Positions 13,120 through 19,873 of a stretch of 36,468 nt of DNA are shown piece after piece; positions within the stretch are counted from its first letter, which is position 1; each line of letters starts with the position of its first letter. Position numbers and translations under genes: made by a program. The notes under the pieces were generated by a model. The model searched no databases, was not told the DNA's origin, and saw only the letters and a program-made list of their open reading frames with translations. This stretch comes from a virus. The stretch spans positions 1 through 36,468 of the IMG/VR virus record IMGVR_UViG_3300042923_000714; one strand, given 5' to 3'.

Positions 13120-13836
13120 TTAAGCTGGCATATTGAATTTCTTGATGATGTAGTCTATTTTAATATTGTGTGTCCTGCATAATGCTACTGCTGTGCTGAT
13201 GCAAGCTGATACTTCATCATCGTGGATCATGTCTAGCTTTTTATGTACTTTCTTTCCAGTGTCATTAATTTTTTTAGTCATTCTGCTTTGAATGTTAATG
13301 CCATGATTGTAAAGAAGTTCTTTTTTATAGTCATGCCATGCAGCTTCAAATCCTATTTTGTTTCCATATGCTTGTACTAAGGCATTTATAACTTTTCTAT
13401 CCGCCCATTTAACTTGCTGCTGTGCCAAAAGTTTATTTTCGGTATCAAGCAACTCTACTGTACTTTGTAGAGATATAAGTTTTACATTTGCTATTCTCAT
13501 TGCTCTAGCCATAACTGCTTCAGGACTGTTCCATGCTTTCTCTATTTGCAAGAAGTATTGTCTAGCTTCTTTGCCTTTATCAGTTCTTTGAAGCATTGCT
13601 ATTTCTTTTGCCATATCTATTGTAAGTTGATGATCTTGCTTGTTTTGTCCACCATGAAATTCGCTTTCCATATTTGGAAGGCAAGTTATAAAATCTGCTC
13701 CTTCTATAAATCCATACTCTGTCATTCTTTTAAACCATGTTGTATAATTGCTTTCCACTTCTAAGAATCCATGTAATTCTCTACCAGAAGTTGTTTGCTT
13801 GTCATTATTGTAATTTACTATTATTAATTGATTCAT
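13120..13836 (-). CDS. Phage antirepressor, AntA-type
   Basis: The N-terminal 100 residues match the AntA/AntB antirepressor domain: TSGRELHGFLEVESNYTTWF, then GADFITC and the DHQLTIDMAKEIAML stretch. A coiled helix follows, and a C-terminal domain has the pattern ADRKVINALVQAYG, reminiscent of ORF6C-type regions. Antirepressors inactivate the CI-type repressor and favour lytic growth. At 238 residues it is a typical length. ATG 13836 is used, with AAAGGAG ten bases upstream; the open frame extends 33 codons further into the Cro gene without a ribosome site. It follows a cluster of GTCG repeats that may be an operator. Confidence 0.85.
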   Translation of the reverse strand: MNQLIIVNYNNDKQTTSGRELHGFLEVESNYTTWFKRMTEYGFIEGADFITCLPNMESEFHGGQNKQDHQLTIDMAKEIAMLQRTDKGKEARQYFLQIEKAWNSPEAVMARAMRIANVKLISLQSTVELLDTENKLLAQQQVKWADRKVINALVQAYGNKIGFEAAWHDYKKELLYNHGINIQSRMTKKINDTGKKVHKKLDMIHDDEVSACISTAVALCRTHNIKIDYIIKKFNMPA

Positions 13837-13856
13837 CCATATTTCTCCTTTAATTT

Positions 13857-13880
13857 GTCGTTTATTGTCGCATAAAGTCG
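13857..13880. promoter_or_regulatory. Operator-like cluster of GTCG repeats
   Basis: GTCG occurs at 13857, 13867 and 13877, exactly 10 bp apart, about one helical turn, between the Cro-like gene and the antirepressor gene. Two more copies lie in the cI-cro gap at 14154 and 14182. The regular phasing suggests binding by a phage repressor on one DNA face. Confidence 0.45.
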
Positions 13881-13895
13881 AATAATAAATTGAGT

Positions 13896-14129
13896 TTACG
13901 AAACTTTTGTTGTACGAAAAATATCTGTATTGCATCCAAGAGCATCACATATTGAATTAATTTCAGTCATTGAATAATCAGAACGACCATTATTTCTTGT
14001 GCTTACTGTTGGCACAGTAGAGCCAATTATTGCAGCTACTTGCTTTAGGGTTATTCTGTTTTCTTTGAGGAATCCTTGAAATCTTGTATAAGGTGGATGC
14101 ACTAAATCTTTTATTCTTTTCTTCGCCAT
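13896..14129 (-). CDS. Cro-like HTH repressor
   Basis: This small DNA-binding protein of 77 residues has an XRE/Cro-type helix-turn-helix (ITLKQVAAIIGSTVPTVSTRNNG, then MTEINSICDALGC). It is transcribed away from the CI-like gene, the classic lytic partner arrangement. ATG 14129 follows AGGAGGTG at a good distance; an earlier in-frame GTG lies inside that site. Its promoter at 14172-14200 is near consensus. The recognition helix sequence is unusual, so target operators cannot be predicted. Confidence 0.8.
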   Translation of the reverse strand: MAKKRIKDLVHPPYTRFQGFLKENRITLKQVAAIIGSTVPTVSTRNNGRSDYSMTEINSICDALGCNTDIFRTTKVS

Positions 14130-14171
14130 GTTTTTCACCTCCTGTCAATTAGTGTCGTTTACTACACTTTT

Positions 14172-14200
14172 ACAATATCATGTCGAAATGTAGTTGTCAA
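14172..14200 (-). promoter_or_regulatory. Promoter of the lytic (cro) operon
   Basis: On the minus strand a perfect TTGACA (14200-14195) is separated by 17 nt from TATTGT (14177-14172), leading to the Cro-like gene at 14129. One GTCG motif (14182-14185) lies in the spacer and another (14154-14157) just downstream, so repressor binding would block RNA polymerase here. Confidence 0.75.
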
Positions 14201-14230
14201 CAACTTTTTAATAGATTTATGAATTAATTA

Positions 14231-14258
14231 TTGATTTTACGAAACAATATAGTATAAT
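14231..14258 (+). promoter_or_regulatory. Promoter of the cI repressor gene
   Basis: TTGATT (14231-14236) and a perfect TATAAT (14253-14258) are separated by 16 nt, pointing to the repressor start at 14282. The spacer contains TTTACGAAAC, which also occurs at the end of the Cro gene (13898-13907), a possible shared operator element. Confidence 0.7.
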
Positions 14259-14281
14259 TGATATTATGAAGGGGTGATAAC

Positions 14282-14932
14282 GTGACTAATAAACCTTATA
14301 TTGACGTTAATGAATTTTCAAAAAGGTTATACGATTTAAGGAAAGAAAATAAAATGACAATGGAAGAGCTTGCAACTATATTGGATGAAAGGTATAAGTA
14401 TAAAATTAATAAGAGCCTTATATCTAAATATGAGAAGGCTGTACACGAACCGAATTTCTATTTCATCGACTTAACGGCTAGTATATTTCATGTTTCTTCT
14501 GACTATATGATGGGAAGAAGTAACAATAAGTATGGTGAATCTGTAACTTACAAGAAAATACCTATTATCGGAACTATAGCTGCAGGGATCCCCATACAAG
14601 CACAGGAGGATATATTAGGATGGGAATATGTTGAGCCAGGCGATAAATCTTCATTTTGTTTAAGGGTTAAAGGTGACTCTATGATCGGTGCTAGGATATT
14701 TAATGGAGATATAGTTTTTGTAAGCAAGCAAGAAGAAGTTGAAAATGGAGAAATTGCAGCCATACAAATTGATGGAGAAGAAGCTACGCTAAAAAGATTT
14801 TATCGTGAATATGGGAAAGTAAGGCTACACTCAGAGAATCCTACTATACCTGATATGATATTCGTTACCAAAGATGCCAAAGAAATACGTGTACTGGGTA
14901 AAGTGTCTCATGTAAAATTTGAAGCGAGGTAA
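14282..14932 (+). CDS. CI-like repressor, LexA-type self-cleaving
   Basis: The 216-residue protein maintains lysogeny. Residues about 10-75 are an XRE helix-turn-helix (MTMEELATILDER, NKSLISKYEKAVHEPN). Residues about 90-215 are a peptidase S24/LexA domain with the Ala101-Gly102 cleavage bond in IAAG, the nucleophile Ser133 in KGDSMIG and the general base Lys171 in ATLKRF. It should therefore self-cleave on RecA activation, linking induction to DNA damage. It starts with GTG 14282 behind GAAGGGGTGATAAC. The integrase gene starts 5 bp after its stop, so both are likely on one transcript. Confidence 0.92.
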   Translation: MTNKPYIDVNEFSKRLYDLRKENKMTMEELATILDERYKYKINKSLISKYEKAVHEPNFYFIDLTASIFHVSSDYMMGRSNNKYGESVTYKKIPIIGTIAAGIPIQAQEDILGWEYVEPGDKSSFCLRVKGDSMIGARIFNGDIVFVSKQEEVENGEIAAIQIDGEEATLKRFYREYGKVRLHSENPTIPDMIFVTKDAKEIRVLGKVSHVKFEAR

Positions 14933-14937
14933 ATATT

Positions 14938-16014
14938 ATGGCGAGTATAAAAAAGAATAAGAACGGAACATACTCTGCTACTGTATATGTTGGCAGAGAT
15001 GCCAATGAAAAGATGATTAGAAAATTTGTTACTCGAGATGGGCTAAAAGAATGCAAAGCAGCAGTTAGAGAGCTAGAGCAAGAAATTGAGGATAATGATA
15101 TATCTAATGTAGCAAACATGAAGATGTCAGCTTATATGGATAAATGGATAGAGCTAAATAAGAGCAATCTTGCATCTACTACAATCAAGTGCTATAACAC
15201 ATATATCAACACCCACTTTAAGCCTTATTTTGGGCATATGAAAGTTGATAAAATTACAGATATGCAAATTAAGCAATATATTACAGATAAATCAAAAGAC
15301 TTATCCTCGTGCACCGTTCGCAAGCATTATTTTACGCTCTCAAAAATGATGTATGACGCATTAAGGAGTAAGTCCCCTTGTATTGATATTAAGGCGCCCA
15401 AAAATAGCGAGTACAAGCCTGTAGTGCCAAACGAGAAGGAATTTAAATTAATATGGGATACATTTAAAGAAATGAGTTTAGAAGATGAGTTGATTATATT
15501 ATTAGCAGGTTGGTGTGGTCTTAGAAGGGGCGAGATATTTGCATTAAAGCAGGATGATATTGACCAAGAAGCAGGAACTATAAGAGTTGATGAAGCCGTT
15601 GCATTAAATGAGGATAATTACAAGTTTGATTTTAAAGCCCCTAAATCAGAAAATGGAATTAGAACCATCGCTGCTCCTGATTACTTAATGAAGTTGATAG
15701 AAACTGTACTAATAAACAGAACTAAAGATACAAAAACAATAAACCCAAGTTTAACAACTTATAACCCACATTCTTTTACTAAAAAGTATTTTAAGATAAT
15801 AAACGCAGAAGGTAGTAATTTGCCTAAGACACGATTTCATGATTTAAGACATTACCATGCTACATTGCTATATAAAAACAATGTTCCTGACCATTACGCA
15901 GCCGAGAGATTGGGACATGACATAATGGTATTAAAGAAGATTTATCAGCACTTAGGCATTGAAGTTAAAAAAGAATATGACGATAAAATAAGAAGTATTT
16001 TTGATAAAAAATAA
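14938..16014 (+). CDS. int: Phage integrase (tyrosine recombinase)
   Basis: The enzyme integrates the phage at the attP next to it. The 358 residues comprise an AP2-like arm-binding domain (1-50; KKNKNGTYSATVYVGRD), a SAM-like core-binding domain (about 62-145) and a catalytic domain with Arg196 in GLRRGEI, His301 and Arg304 in HDLRH, His327 in LGHD and Tyr336 in KKIYQHLG. Its 3' end is 168 bp from the tRNA-Trp attP core, and AAAAAACGCACA repeats flank that core as likely arm sites. It shares a transcript with cI. The ATG has GAAGCGAGG upstream. Confidence 0.95.
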   Translation: MASIKKNKNGTYSATVYVGRDANEKMIRKFVTRDGLKECKAAVRELEQEIEDNDISNVANMKMSAYMDKWIELNKSNLASTTIKCYNTYINTHFKPYFGHMKVDKITDMQIKQYITDKSKDLSSCTVRKHYFTLSKMMYDALRSKSPCIDIKAPKNSEYKPVVPNEKEFKLIWDTFKEMSLEDELIILLAGWCGLRRGEIFALKQDDIDQEAGTIRVDEAVALNEDNYKFDFKAPKSENGIRTIAAPDYLMKLIETVLINRTKDTKTINPSLTTYNPHSFTKKYFKIINAEGSNLPKTRFHDLRHYHATLLYKNNVPDHYAAERLGHDIMVLKKIYQHLGIEVKKEYDDKIRSIFDKK

Positions 16015-16029
16015 TCATGTTTGATACTG

Positions 16030-16053
16030 AAAAAACGCACAAAAAAACGCACA
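16030..16053 (+). repeat. Integrase arm-site-like direct repeats, left
   Basis: Two tandem copies of AAAAAACGCACA (16030-16041 and 16042-16053) lie between the integrase stop and the attP core. The same motif recurs in the same orientation on the other side of the core at 16250. The layout matches arm sites bound by the N-terminal domain of AP2-type integrases. Confidence 0.65.
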
Positions 16054-16181
16054 AAAAATTATAACATCAAATAACTAGTTATTCATAATCTTAAAAGTTG
16101 ATTTCATTAAACTTTTTTGTCTGTGCAACTATCTTTAATCTCCAATAGCTTGACAACTTTTTTATAAGTTTCGTTTCAATA

Positions 16182-16227
16182 GTCTCCAAAACCGTTGGCC
16201 TAGGTTCGAGTCCTAGTACCCCTGCCA
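16182..16227 (+). other. attP core: 3' half of a tRNA-Trp gene
   Basis: The segment reads from the anticodon loop CTCCAAA (anticodon CCA, Trp) through the T-arm CTAGG-TTCGAGT-CCTAG to the acceptor strand TACCCCT, the discriminator G and CCA. The 5' half of the tRNA is absent, so it is not a tRNA gene by itself. On integration the segment would restore the 3' end of the host tRNA-Trp gene. The exact left boundary of identity cannot be fixed without the host sequence. Confidence 0.88.
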
Positions 16228-16249
16228 TATCCAAGCCATTACAAAATAT

Positions 16250-16272
16250 AAAAAACGCACAAAAACCGCACA
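16250..16272 (+). repeat. Integrase arm-site-like direct repeats, right
   Basis: One exact copy of AAAAAACGCACA (16250-16261) and one variant, AAAAACCGCACA (16261-16272), lie just beyond the attP core, in the same orientation as the left pair. Together they bracket the core at distances of about 130 and 23 bp. Confidence 0.6.
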
Positions 16273-16286
16273 AAATTAAAAGTTTA

Positions 16287-16316
16287 GGAATACTATATAA
16301 TTAGTATTCCTTTTTT
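16287..16316 (+). terminator. Terminator downstream of integrase and attP
   Basis: GGAATACTA and TAGTATTCC form a 9-bp stem around a 6-nt loop and are followed by TTTTTT on plus. It would end the cI-int transcript, or, after integration, transcripts of the reconstituted tRNA-Trp on one junction. The minus side also ends in AT-rich sequence, so it may also serve the small gene at 16301. Confidence 0.8.
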
Positions 16317-16474
16317 ATATTTTGCGTAATCAATTCTTTTCTGGTATTACATAGCGAGCATTTTACGTTTACCAAATCATTTAGAAACTTAAGATCAATA
16401 TCTGCTTTATCCAATTCATTAATCAGTAAGTTATACTTTTCTACATATTCATCCATCAACTCTTTAGTGCTCAT
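16301..16474 (-). CDS. Small hypothetical protein (57 aa) next to attP
   Basis: The product is a helical protein with an acidic middle (LINELDKADIDLKFLNDLV) and a CSLC pair near the C-terminus. ATG 16474 is chosen because AAAGGTGG lies 8 nt upstream; an in-frame GTG at 16486 would sit inside that ribosome site. Its stop lies in the terminator hairpin. It faces the small HTH gene at 16615 across a shared upstream region. Function unknown; its place beside attP suggests it is expressed from the prophage (inference). Confidence 0.55.
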   Translation of the reverse strand: MSTKELMDEYVEKYNLLINELDKADIDLKFLNDLVNVKCSLCNTRKELITQNIKKEY

Positions 16475-16614
16475 TTGAAATACCACCTTTCATATTAAAA
16501 AAATTGCTAGTTACCATATAAGAATACAACGTATTTCGTTTAAAAACAACATAATGCGTATTTTTTCAACATTATATTATATAATTGTTGTAACTTATAT
16601 GGGGGTGCTTTGAA

Positions 16615-16833
16615 TTGATAAAAATACATTTATCTACCATTTTGGGTAGCAAAAAATGGAGTCAAGCTCAATTAGCTCGTGTGACAGAAATAAGATACAA
16701 CACAATAAACGACTTATACCACGAAATGTCCGATAGTATAAAATTCGAACATATAGAGTTGATTTGTGAGGCATTAGATTGTGAACTTACAGATTTAATT
16801 GAATATATTCCAAAGAAAAAACTGCCTACTTAA
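16615..16833 (+). CDS. Small Cro/CI-type HTH regulator (72 aa)
   Basis: The 72-residue protein is a bare helix-turn-helix of the XRE/Cro type (SQAQLARVTEIRYNTINDLYH, then IELICEALDCELTDLIEYIPK), like small YozG-type regulators. It starts with TTG 16615 behind GGGGGTG. A TATAAT at 16580-16585 may be its -10 box; no clear -35 is seen. It is transcribed against the phage late genes and ends in a bidirectional terminator. As the only plus-strand gene outside the lysogeny module, it probably regulates neighbouring cargo genes or host genes during lysogeny. Confidence 0.8.
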   Translation: MIKIHLSTILGSKKWSQAQLARVTEIRYNTINDLYHEMSDSIKFEHIELICEALDCELTDLIEYIPKKKLPT

Positions 16834-16850
16834 ATTGTAGACAGTTTTTT
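16821..16850. terminator. Bidirectional terminator between HTH and SHOCT genes
   Basis: ACTGCCTAC and GTAGACAGT pair with one C/A mismatch around a 6-nt loop. The stem is flanked by a run of A on the left and TTTTTT on the right, so it can end the converging transcripts of the HTH gene (plus) and the SHOCT gene (minus). Confidence 0.8.
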
Positions 16851-16851
16851 A

Positions 16852-17457
16852 TTATATTCTTGACAATAAATCAGTTTTCTTTTGTTGGAATTCCTCTTCT
16901 GTTAATATTCCTTGGTCTTTTAACTCAGAAAACTTTCTAATCTGATCTGGAATATCACTTGTAACCGCAGCTTCTGTAATAGGGTTCAAAGCTGCATACT
17001 GCTGTCTTACTTTCATGATTGCACTTGCTAATGGTCCGGCATTTTTATTTGTGAATACAATTGTGTTTTCAATACCACTATCCGTATATGTAAGAACAAG
17101 GTAACTTAGTTTTTCGACTTTCTTTTTCTTCATCCCGAATGCAAATACGCCAAACACTAATAACCTTCCTAAAGTAACATCTTTACTGATTTGCTCTTCT
17201 GTCTTAAATTCAGCCTTTATAATGTTTTCAACTGGAATATGCAAATTAAAGAATGTCAATGTTACTTCAAAGAATATGCCAGCACTATTTACGACCATTA
17301 ATCCATCGACTTCATTTCTAATATCTGGATGTCCACCTAAGTATTTAACAGTATCTACTCCCACTGCTGGGCCACCGTTTTTTTGTTTTTCTTTAAACTC
17401 TGATTTTTTATTTTTAATTTGTTCTCTTTGTTGTTTTGCATTATCGAATAACCCCAT
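16852..17457 (-). CDS. SHOCT-domain protein with PH-like region
   Basis: The C-terminal 32 residues (RKFSELKDQGILTEEEFQQKK) are a SHOCT motif, a short oligomerisation or membrane-association module. The middle (about 40-145) is beta-rich with a hydrophobic segment LGRLLVFGVFAFGM, similar to PH-like domains that accompany SHOCT. The basic N-terminus contains KQQREQIKNKKSEFKEKQK. It has its own promoter and terminators on both sides, and lies between the lysis genes and attP, where lysogenic conversion genes are often found. Function is unknown. The ATG at 17457 has GGAGGTTCAAT upstream. Confidence 0.75.
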   Translation of the reverse strand: MGLFDNAKQQREQIKNKKSEFKEKQKNGGPAVGVDTVKYLGGHPDIRNEVDGLMVVNSAGIFFEVTLTFFNLHIPVENIIKAEFKTEEQISKDVTLGRLLVFGVFAFGMKKKKVEKLSYLVLTYTDSGIENTIVFTNKNAGPLASAIMKVRQQYAALNPITEAAVTSDIPDQIRKFSELKDQGILTEEEFQQKKTDLLSRI

Positions 17458-17486
17458 ATTGAACCTCCTTCAATTTATAATAATTA

Positions 17487-17515
17487 ATGATAGTATTCTA
17501 TGTTTAATATGTAAA
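17487..17515 (-). promoter_or_regulatory. Promoter of the SHOCT gene
   Basis: On the minus strand TTTACA (17515-17510) is followed after 17 nt by TATCAT (17492-17487), leading to ATG 17457. This lets the gene be expressed without the late phage transcript, as expected for a moron or conversion gene. Confidence 0.55.
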
Positions 17516-17551
17516 TCCTTCTAATAATTCCATATTATACTATTACATCAA

Positions 17552-17585
17552 AAAATAAAAAAAGGTGCAACCCGAAGGCTACACC
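17552..17585 (-). terminator. Terminator of the late operon
   Basis: On minus, GGTGTAGCC-TTCG-GGTTGCACC forms a 9-bp stem with a stable TTCG loop, followed by seven T. It overlaps the stop codon of the lysin gene and ends the late (structural plus lysis) transcript. Confidence 0.92.
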
Positions 17586-19030
17586 ATTAACCAAAATGCT
17601 ATTCCATTATCAACTGCTCTATTTTCTAAAGGATCATTCAAAGGCTTTCCATCAGGTCCAATTGCTATGGATGAACCACCACCGTCAACATTCATGAAAT
17701 TCTTAAGTTTAAGTTTAATTCCAAGAACGGCAAGTGCATTGATTGTCATTCCAATGTACCCTAGGAGAAGTTTCCTTCCTTGTACACATATTATATATAT
17801 ATATTCGTCATCTTCGCCTATAGCCATTCTAGGATGCATGGAGCCTATAAAAGAAAAATCTTTTTCCAAACCCTTCTTATCAATAACCTTAATACCATTG
17901 ATAATTAAGCTAGGGCTTGCCCCCAATGCATCATTCTCCACTGGCTCTCCAGGACGAACATACTTAAAGCTAGGCTTGCCATTTTTATCTACTACAAAAG
18001 AGAAATCAGAGAATACTCCATCAGTAATCTTTTTGCCAGAATTAAAGAACTTGCTTAAACTCACACCGTTTGACATGCCATATAAGCCGCCATTAATCAT
18101 GATAGTGGGCTTTACTCTTGCAAACATACTTTTGACCGTTTCCTTGGCTCCTACGCTGTCCACAACATCACATTTAAGGATGCTTGTCTTTCTTATTTTT
18201 ATTATACGGATATATTTATTATACTGTAGCACTTGATATGGTATTGGTTTTGCAATTGCTAATCTTGCCCTAGTCATTGCACCAACTATACCATCAGATG
18301 ATAAGCCGTTAAGCTTTTGGAACTCAATAACACATTTCTTTGTGCCTGGTCCAAATATACCATCAGTGGCCATAACATAACCTAGATTCTTAAGCTTCTG
18401 CTGCAGGTCCTTTACATCATCACCCTTGCATCCTTGCTTTAATATTCTTTCTGTAGGCTTTGCTTTAGGTTGCAGTTTCAAGTATGTTACTATAGACCCA
18501 GCAATTGCTTTTGCTTCAGCTTTTAAGTAATCATTGTTACTCAGCATTAATACGTCAAATGAATTTGAAAGAAAACCACCTTCAGTGATTATAGCATCAG
18601 TATCATTGTCCCAAATGAGCCTTATCATGTAATACCAATCAGAGCCACGCTCATTTAATTTTGTGAATGCTCTGCGAGTGGGCATACCTATTGCAGCTAA
18701 CCTTTTTAAAATATCGCTTGCAAGTAAATCATCTTGCGTATCATAATGTGCGTGAATAACCTCTGCACCTCTTGCTGATGCTATAGCAGCATAATTGTGA
18801 TGTACCGATACGCACAAATCAGGATTATAGTTCTTCACTATAGCTACTCTATTATCTGCAGACAAGGTTATGTCTGTAGTTCTAGAAAACTTGACTTCAC
18901 AATCAAAGGGTTTCAATTCATCTCCTATTAACAAGCCGACAATAAGATTAATATCTTTTTCAACTAATCCATTTGCCTTTGCTCCTGGATCACTGCCGCC
19001 ATGACCAATATCTATCATTATCTTATTCAT
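17579..19030 (-). CDS. Endolysin: amidase_3 + PG-binding + phosphodiester-glycosidase-like domain
   Basis: This 483-residue lysin has three domains. Residues 1-185 are a zinc N-acetylmuramoyl-L-alanine amidase (amidase_3) with His10 in IGHGG, Glu24, His78 and Glu150 in TEGGF. Residues 196-258 are a peptidoglycan-binding domain (GDDVKDLQQKLKNLGY, DGIFGPGT). Residues 268-483 match the phosphodiester glycosidase (NAGPA-like) family: NGGLYG (313), HPRMAIG (399) and NVDGGGSS (447-454). The first domain cuts the peptide off the glycan. The last could trim a sugar phosphodiester, perhaps in wall polymers (inference). ATG 19030, after GGAGGTGTAATA, is preferred to an upstream in-frame start. Confidence 0.92.
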   Translation of the reverse strand: MNKIMIDIGHGGSDPGAKANGLVEKDINLIVGLLIGDELKPFDCEVKFSRTTDITLSADNRVAIVKNYNPDLCVSVHHNYAAIASARGAEVIHAHYDTQDDLLASDILKRLAAIGMPTRRAFTKLNERGSDWYYMIRLIWDNDTDAIITEGGFLSNSFDVLMLSNNDYLKAEAKAIAGSIVTYLKLQPKAKPTERILKQGCKGDDVKDLQQKLKNLGYVMATDGIFGPGTKKCVIEFQKLNGLSSDGIVGAMTRARLAIAKPIPYQVLQYNKYIRIIKIRKTSILKCDVVDSVGAKETVKSMFARVKPTIMINGGLYGMSNGVSLSKFFNSGKKITDGVFSDFSFVVDKNGKPSFKYVRPGEPVENDALGASPSLIINGIKVIDKKGLEKDFSFIGSMHPRMAIGEDDEYIYIICVQGRKLLLGYIGMTINALAVLGIKLKLKNFMNVDGGGSSIAIGPDGKPLNDPLENRAVDNGIAFWLMV

Positions 19031-19068
19031 TATTACACCTCCATAGAAGAGAAGGAGCAAGCTTTCGC

Positions 19069-19311
19069 CTACCCCTTAATTTCTTCTGATACATTTTTTA
19101 CGCCACTGTATAACCCACTTGCAGAAAGCCCAATGAATATACCCTGTATAATTCCTGCTTTTAGATCCCCAGGATTTAAGAATATAATTCCTGCGCCTAA
19201 ACCTAAGATTAAATTAACTATAGGGATGAGTTTTGAATTAAATCCCGTTTTCTTAATAACTTCACTTAAACCCACTACCAATGCTATTAAACCAATTCCT
19301 GCGTATTCCAT
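19069..19311 (-). CDS. Putative holin (80 aa)
   Basis: The 80-residue protein has two hydrophobic spans (GIGLIALVVGLSEVI and LIPIVNLILGLGAGIIFL) and a glycine-rich C-terminal helix (GIIQGIFIGLSASGLY), typical of Firmicutes phage holins located between BhlA and lysin. It would permeabilise the membrane and release the lysin. ATG 19311 has AGGGGG upstream; the open frame extends 19 codons further without a ribosome site. Confidence 0.75.
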   Translation of the reverse strand: MEYAGIGLIALVVGLSEVIKKTGFNSKLIPIVNLILGLGAGIIFLNPGDLKAGIIQGIFIGLSASGLYSGVKNVSEEIKG

Positions 19312-19322
19312 GTTTATTCCCC

Positions 19323-19610
19323 CTATTTTCTTTCTTTTAATACTGTTACATCGGTTTGTACTATGCACATACTCGTATTAATACTTTCAACACTTTTCAT
19401 TATTTCATTTAGCACTGAATCTGATTTACTTATGTGTTCCATTAACGCAACTTCTCTTTTTCTTGATTCTTCTATTAGAGCTGCTTCACGTAATCTTGAA
19501 TCAGTTTTATCCTTTTTGTTTTCGGCCATTACATACATAAGCAACCACACAAACAAAGCAGGTATAACCCCAGCACTCATAATGAGTTGAACTACCATTT
19601 CTCCTGTCAT
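19323..19610 (-). CDS. BhlA/UviB-type holin-like protein
   Basis: The 95-residue protein has one N-terminal membrane span (MSAGVIPALFVWLLMYVM) and a long charged helix with a coiled-coil pattern, the layout of BhlA/UviB proteins associated with bacteriocin and phage lysis. It lies directly upstream of the putative holin and lysin. The ATG has TTTAGGGGTGATTAA upstream. Confidence 0.85.
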   Translation of the reverse strand: MTGEMVVQLIMSAGVIPALFVWLLMYVMAENKKDKTDSRLREAALIEESRKREVALMEHISKSDSVLNEIMKSVESINTSMCIVQTDVTVLKERK

Positions 19611-19644
19611 TTAATCACCCCTAAATTAAATTCTATTTATGTCA

Positions 19645-19677
19645 TAACAAAAGGAGCCTACCTAAGTAAGCTCCTTT
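19645..19677 (-). terminator. Terminator-like hairpin before the holin genes
   Basis: On minus, AAAGGAGC-TTAC-TTAG-GTA-GGCTCCTTT forms a stem with one mismatch, followed by TTTTGTTAT. It contains the stop of the 28-residue ORF. It would attenuate transcription into the lysis genes. Confidence 0.65.
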
Positions 19678-19748
19678 ATTTGTTTTGGTGGTTTTGGTTT
19701 TGTCTGTAAAACTTCTGGTCCCTTCGGCAATTCTATATAATTATTCAC
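19662..19748 (-). CDS. Small proline/lysine-rich ORF (28 aa)
   Basis: A strong GGAGGTCAAGG leader precedes GTG 19748. The product is MNNYIELPKGPEVL followed by QTKPKPPKQIKELT. It is too short to identify. The ribosome site and its place at the head of the lysis cassette support translation; it may be a leader peptide whose translation affects the hairpin that overlaps its stop. Confidence 0.45.
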   Translation of the reverse strand: MNNYIELPKGPEVLQTKPKPPKQIKELT

Positions 19749-19776
19749 CCTTGACCTCCGCACTGTATTTTACAAT

Positions 19777-19805
19777 ATTATCTTATATTCATCATAAAAT
19801 TACAA
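19777..19805 (-). promoter_or_regulatory. Candidate promoter of the lysis cassette
   Basis: On minus TTGTAA (19805-19800) and GATAAT (19782-19777) are 17 nt apart, about 30 bp before the small GTG ORF. The match is moderate. Confidence 0.35.
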
Positions 19806-19873
19806 TGTTTTAGTTACGCAATATTTTCCAGTTGTTTATAAATAACCCGAATTCTAATTTGTATTATATTTCA

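Noticed and set aside
16182-16227. A complete tRNA gene
   Set aside because: Only the part from anticodon loop to CCA is present. The D-arm and 5' acceptor strand are missing, so it is an attachment core and not a functional tRNA gene.
16091-16273. Minus-strand ORF of 60 codons over the attP region
   Set aside because: It reads the tRNA-Trp remnant and arm repeats in antisense, giving the familiar tRNA shadow peptide (AGVLGLEPRPTVLETI). It has no proper ribosome site.
17565-18236. Long plus-strand ORF (223 codons) opposite the lysin gene
   Set aside because: It is antisense to the C-terminal glycosidase-like domain, starts inside the late terminator and lacks a ribosome site.
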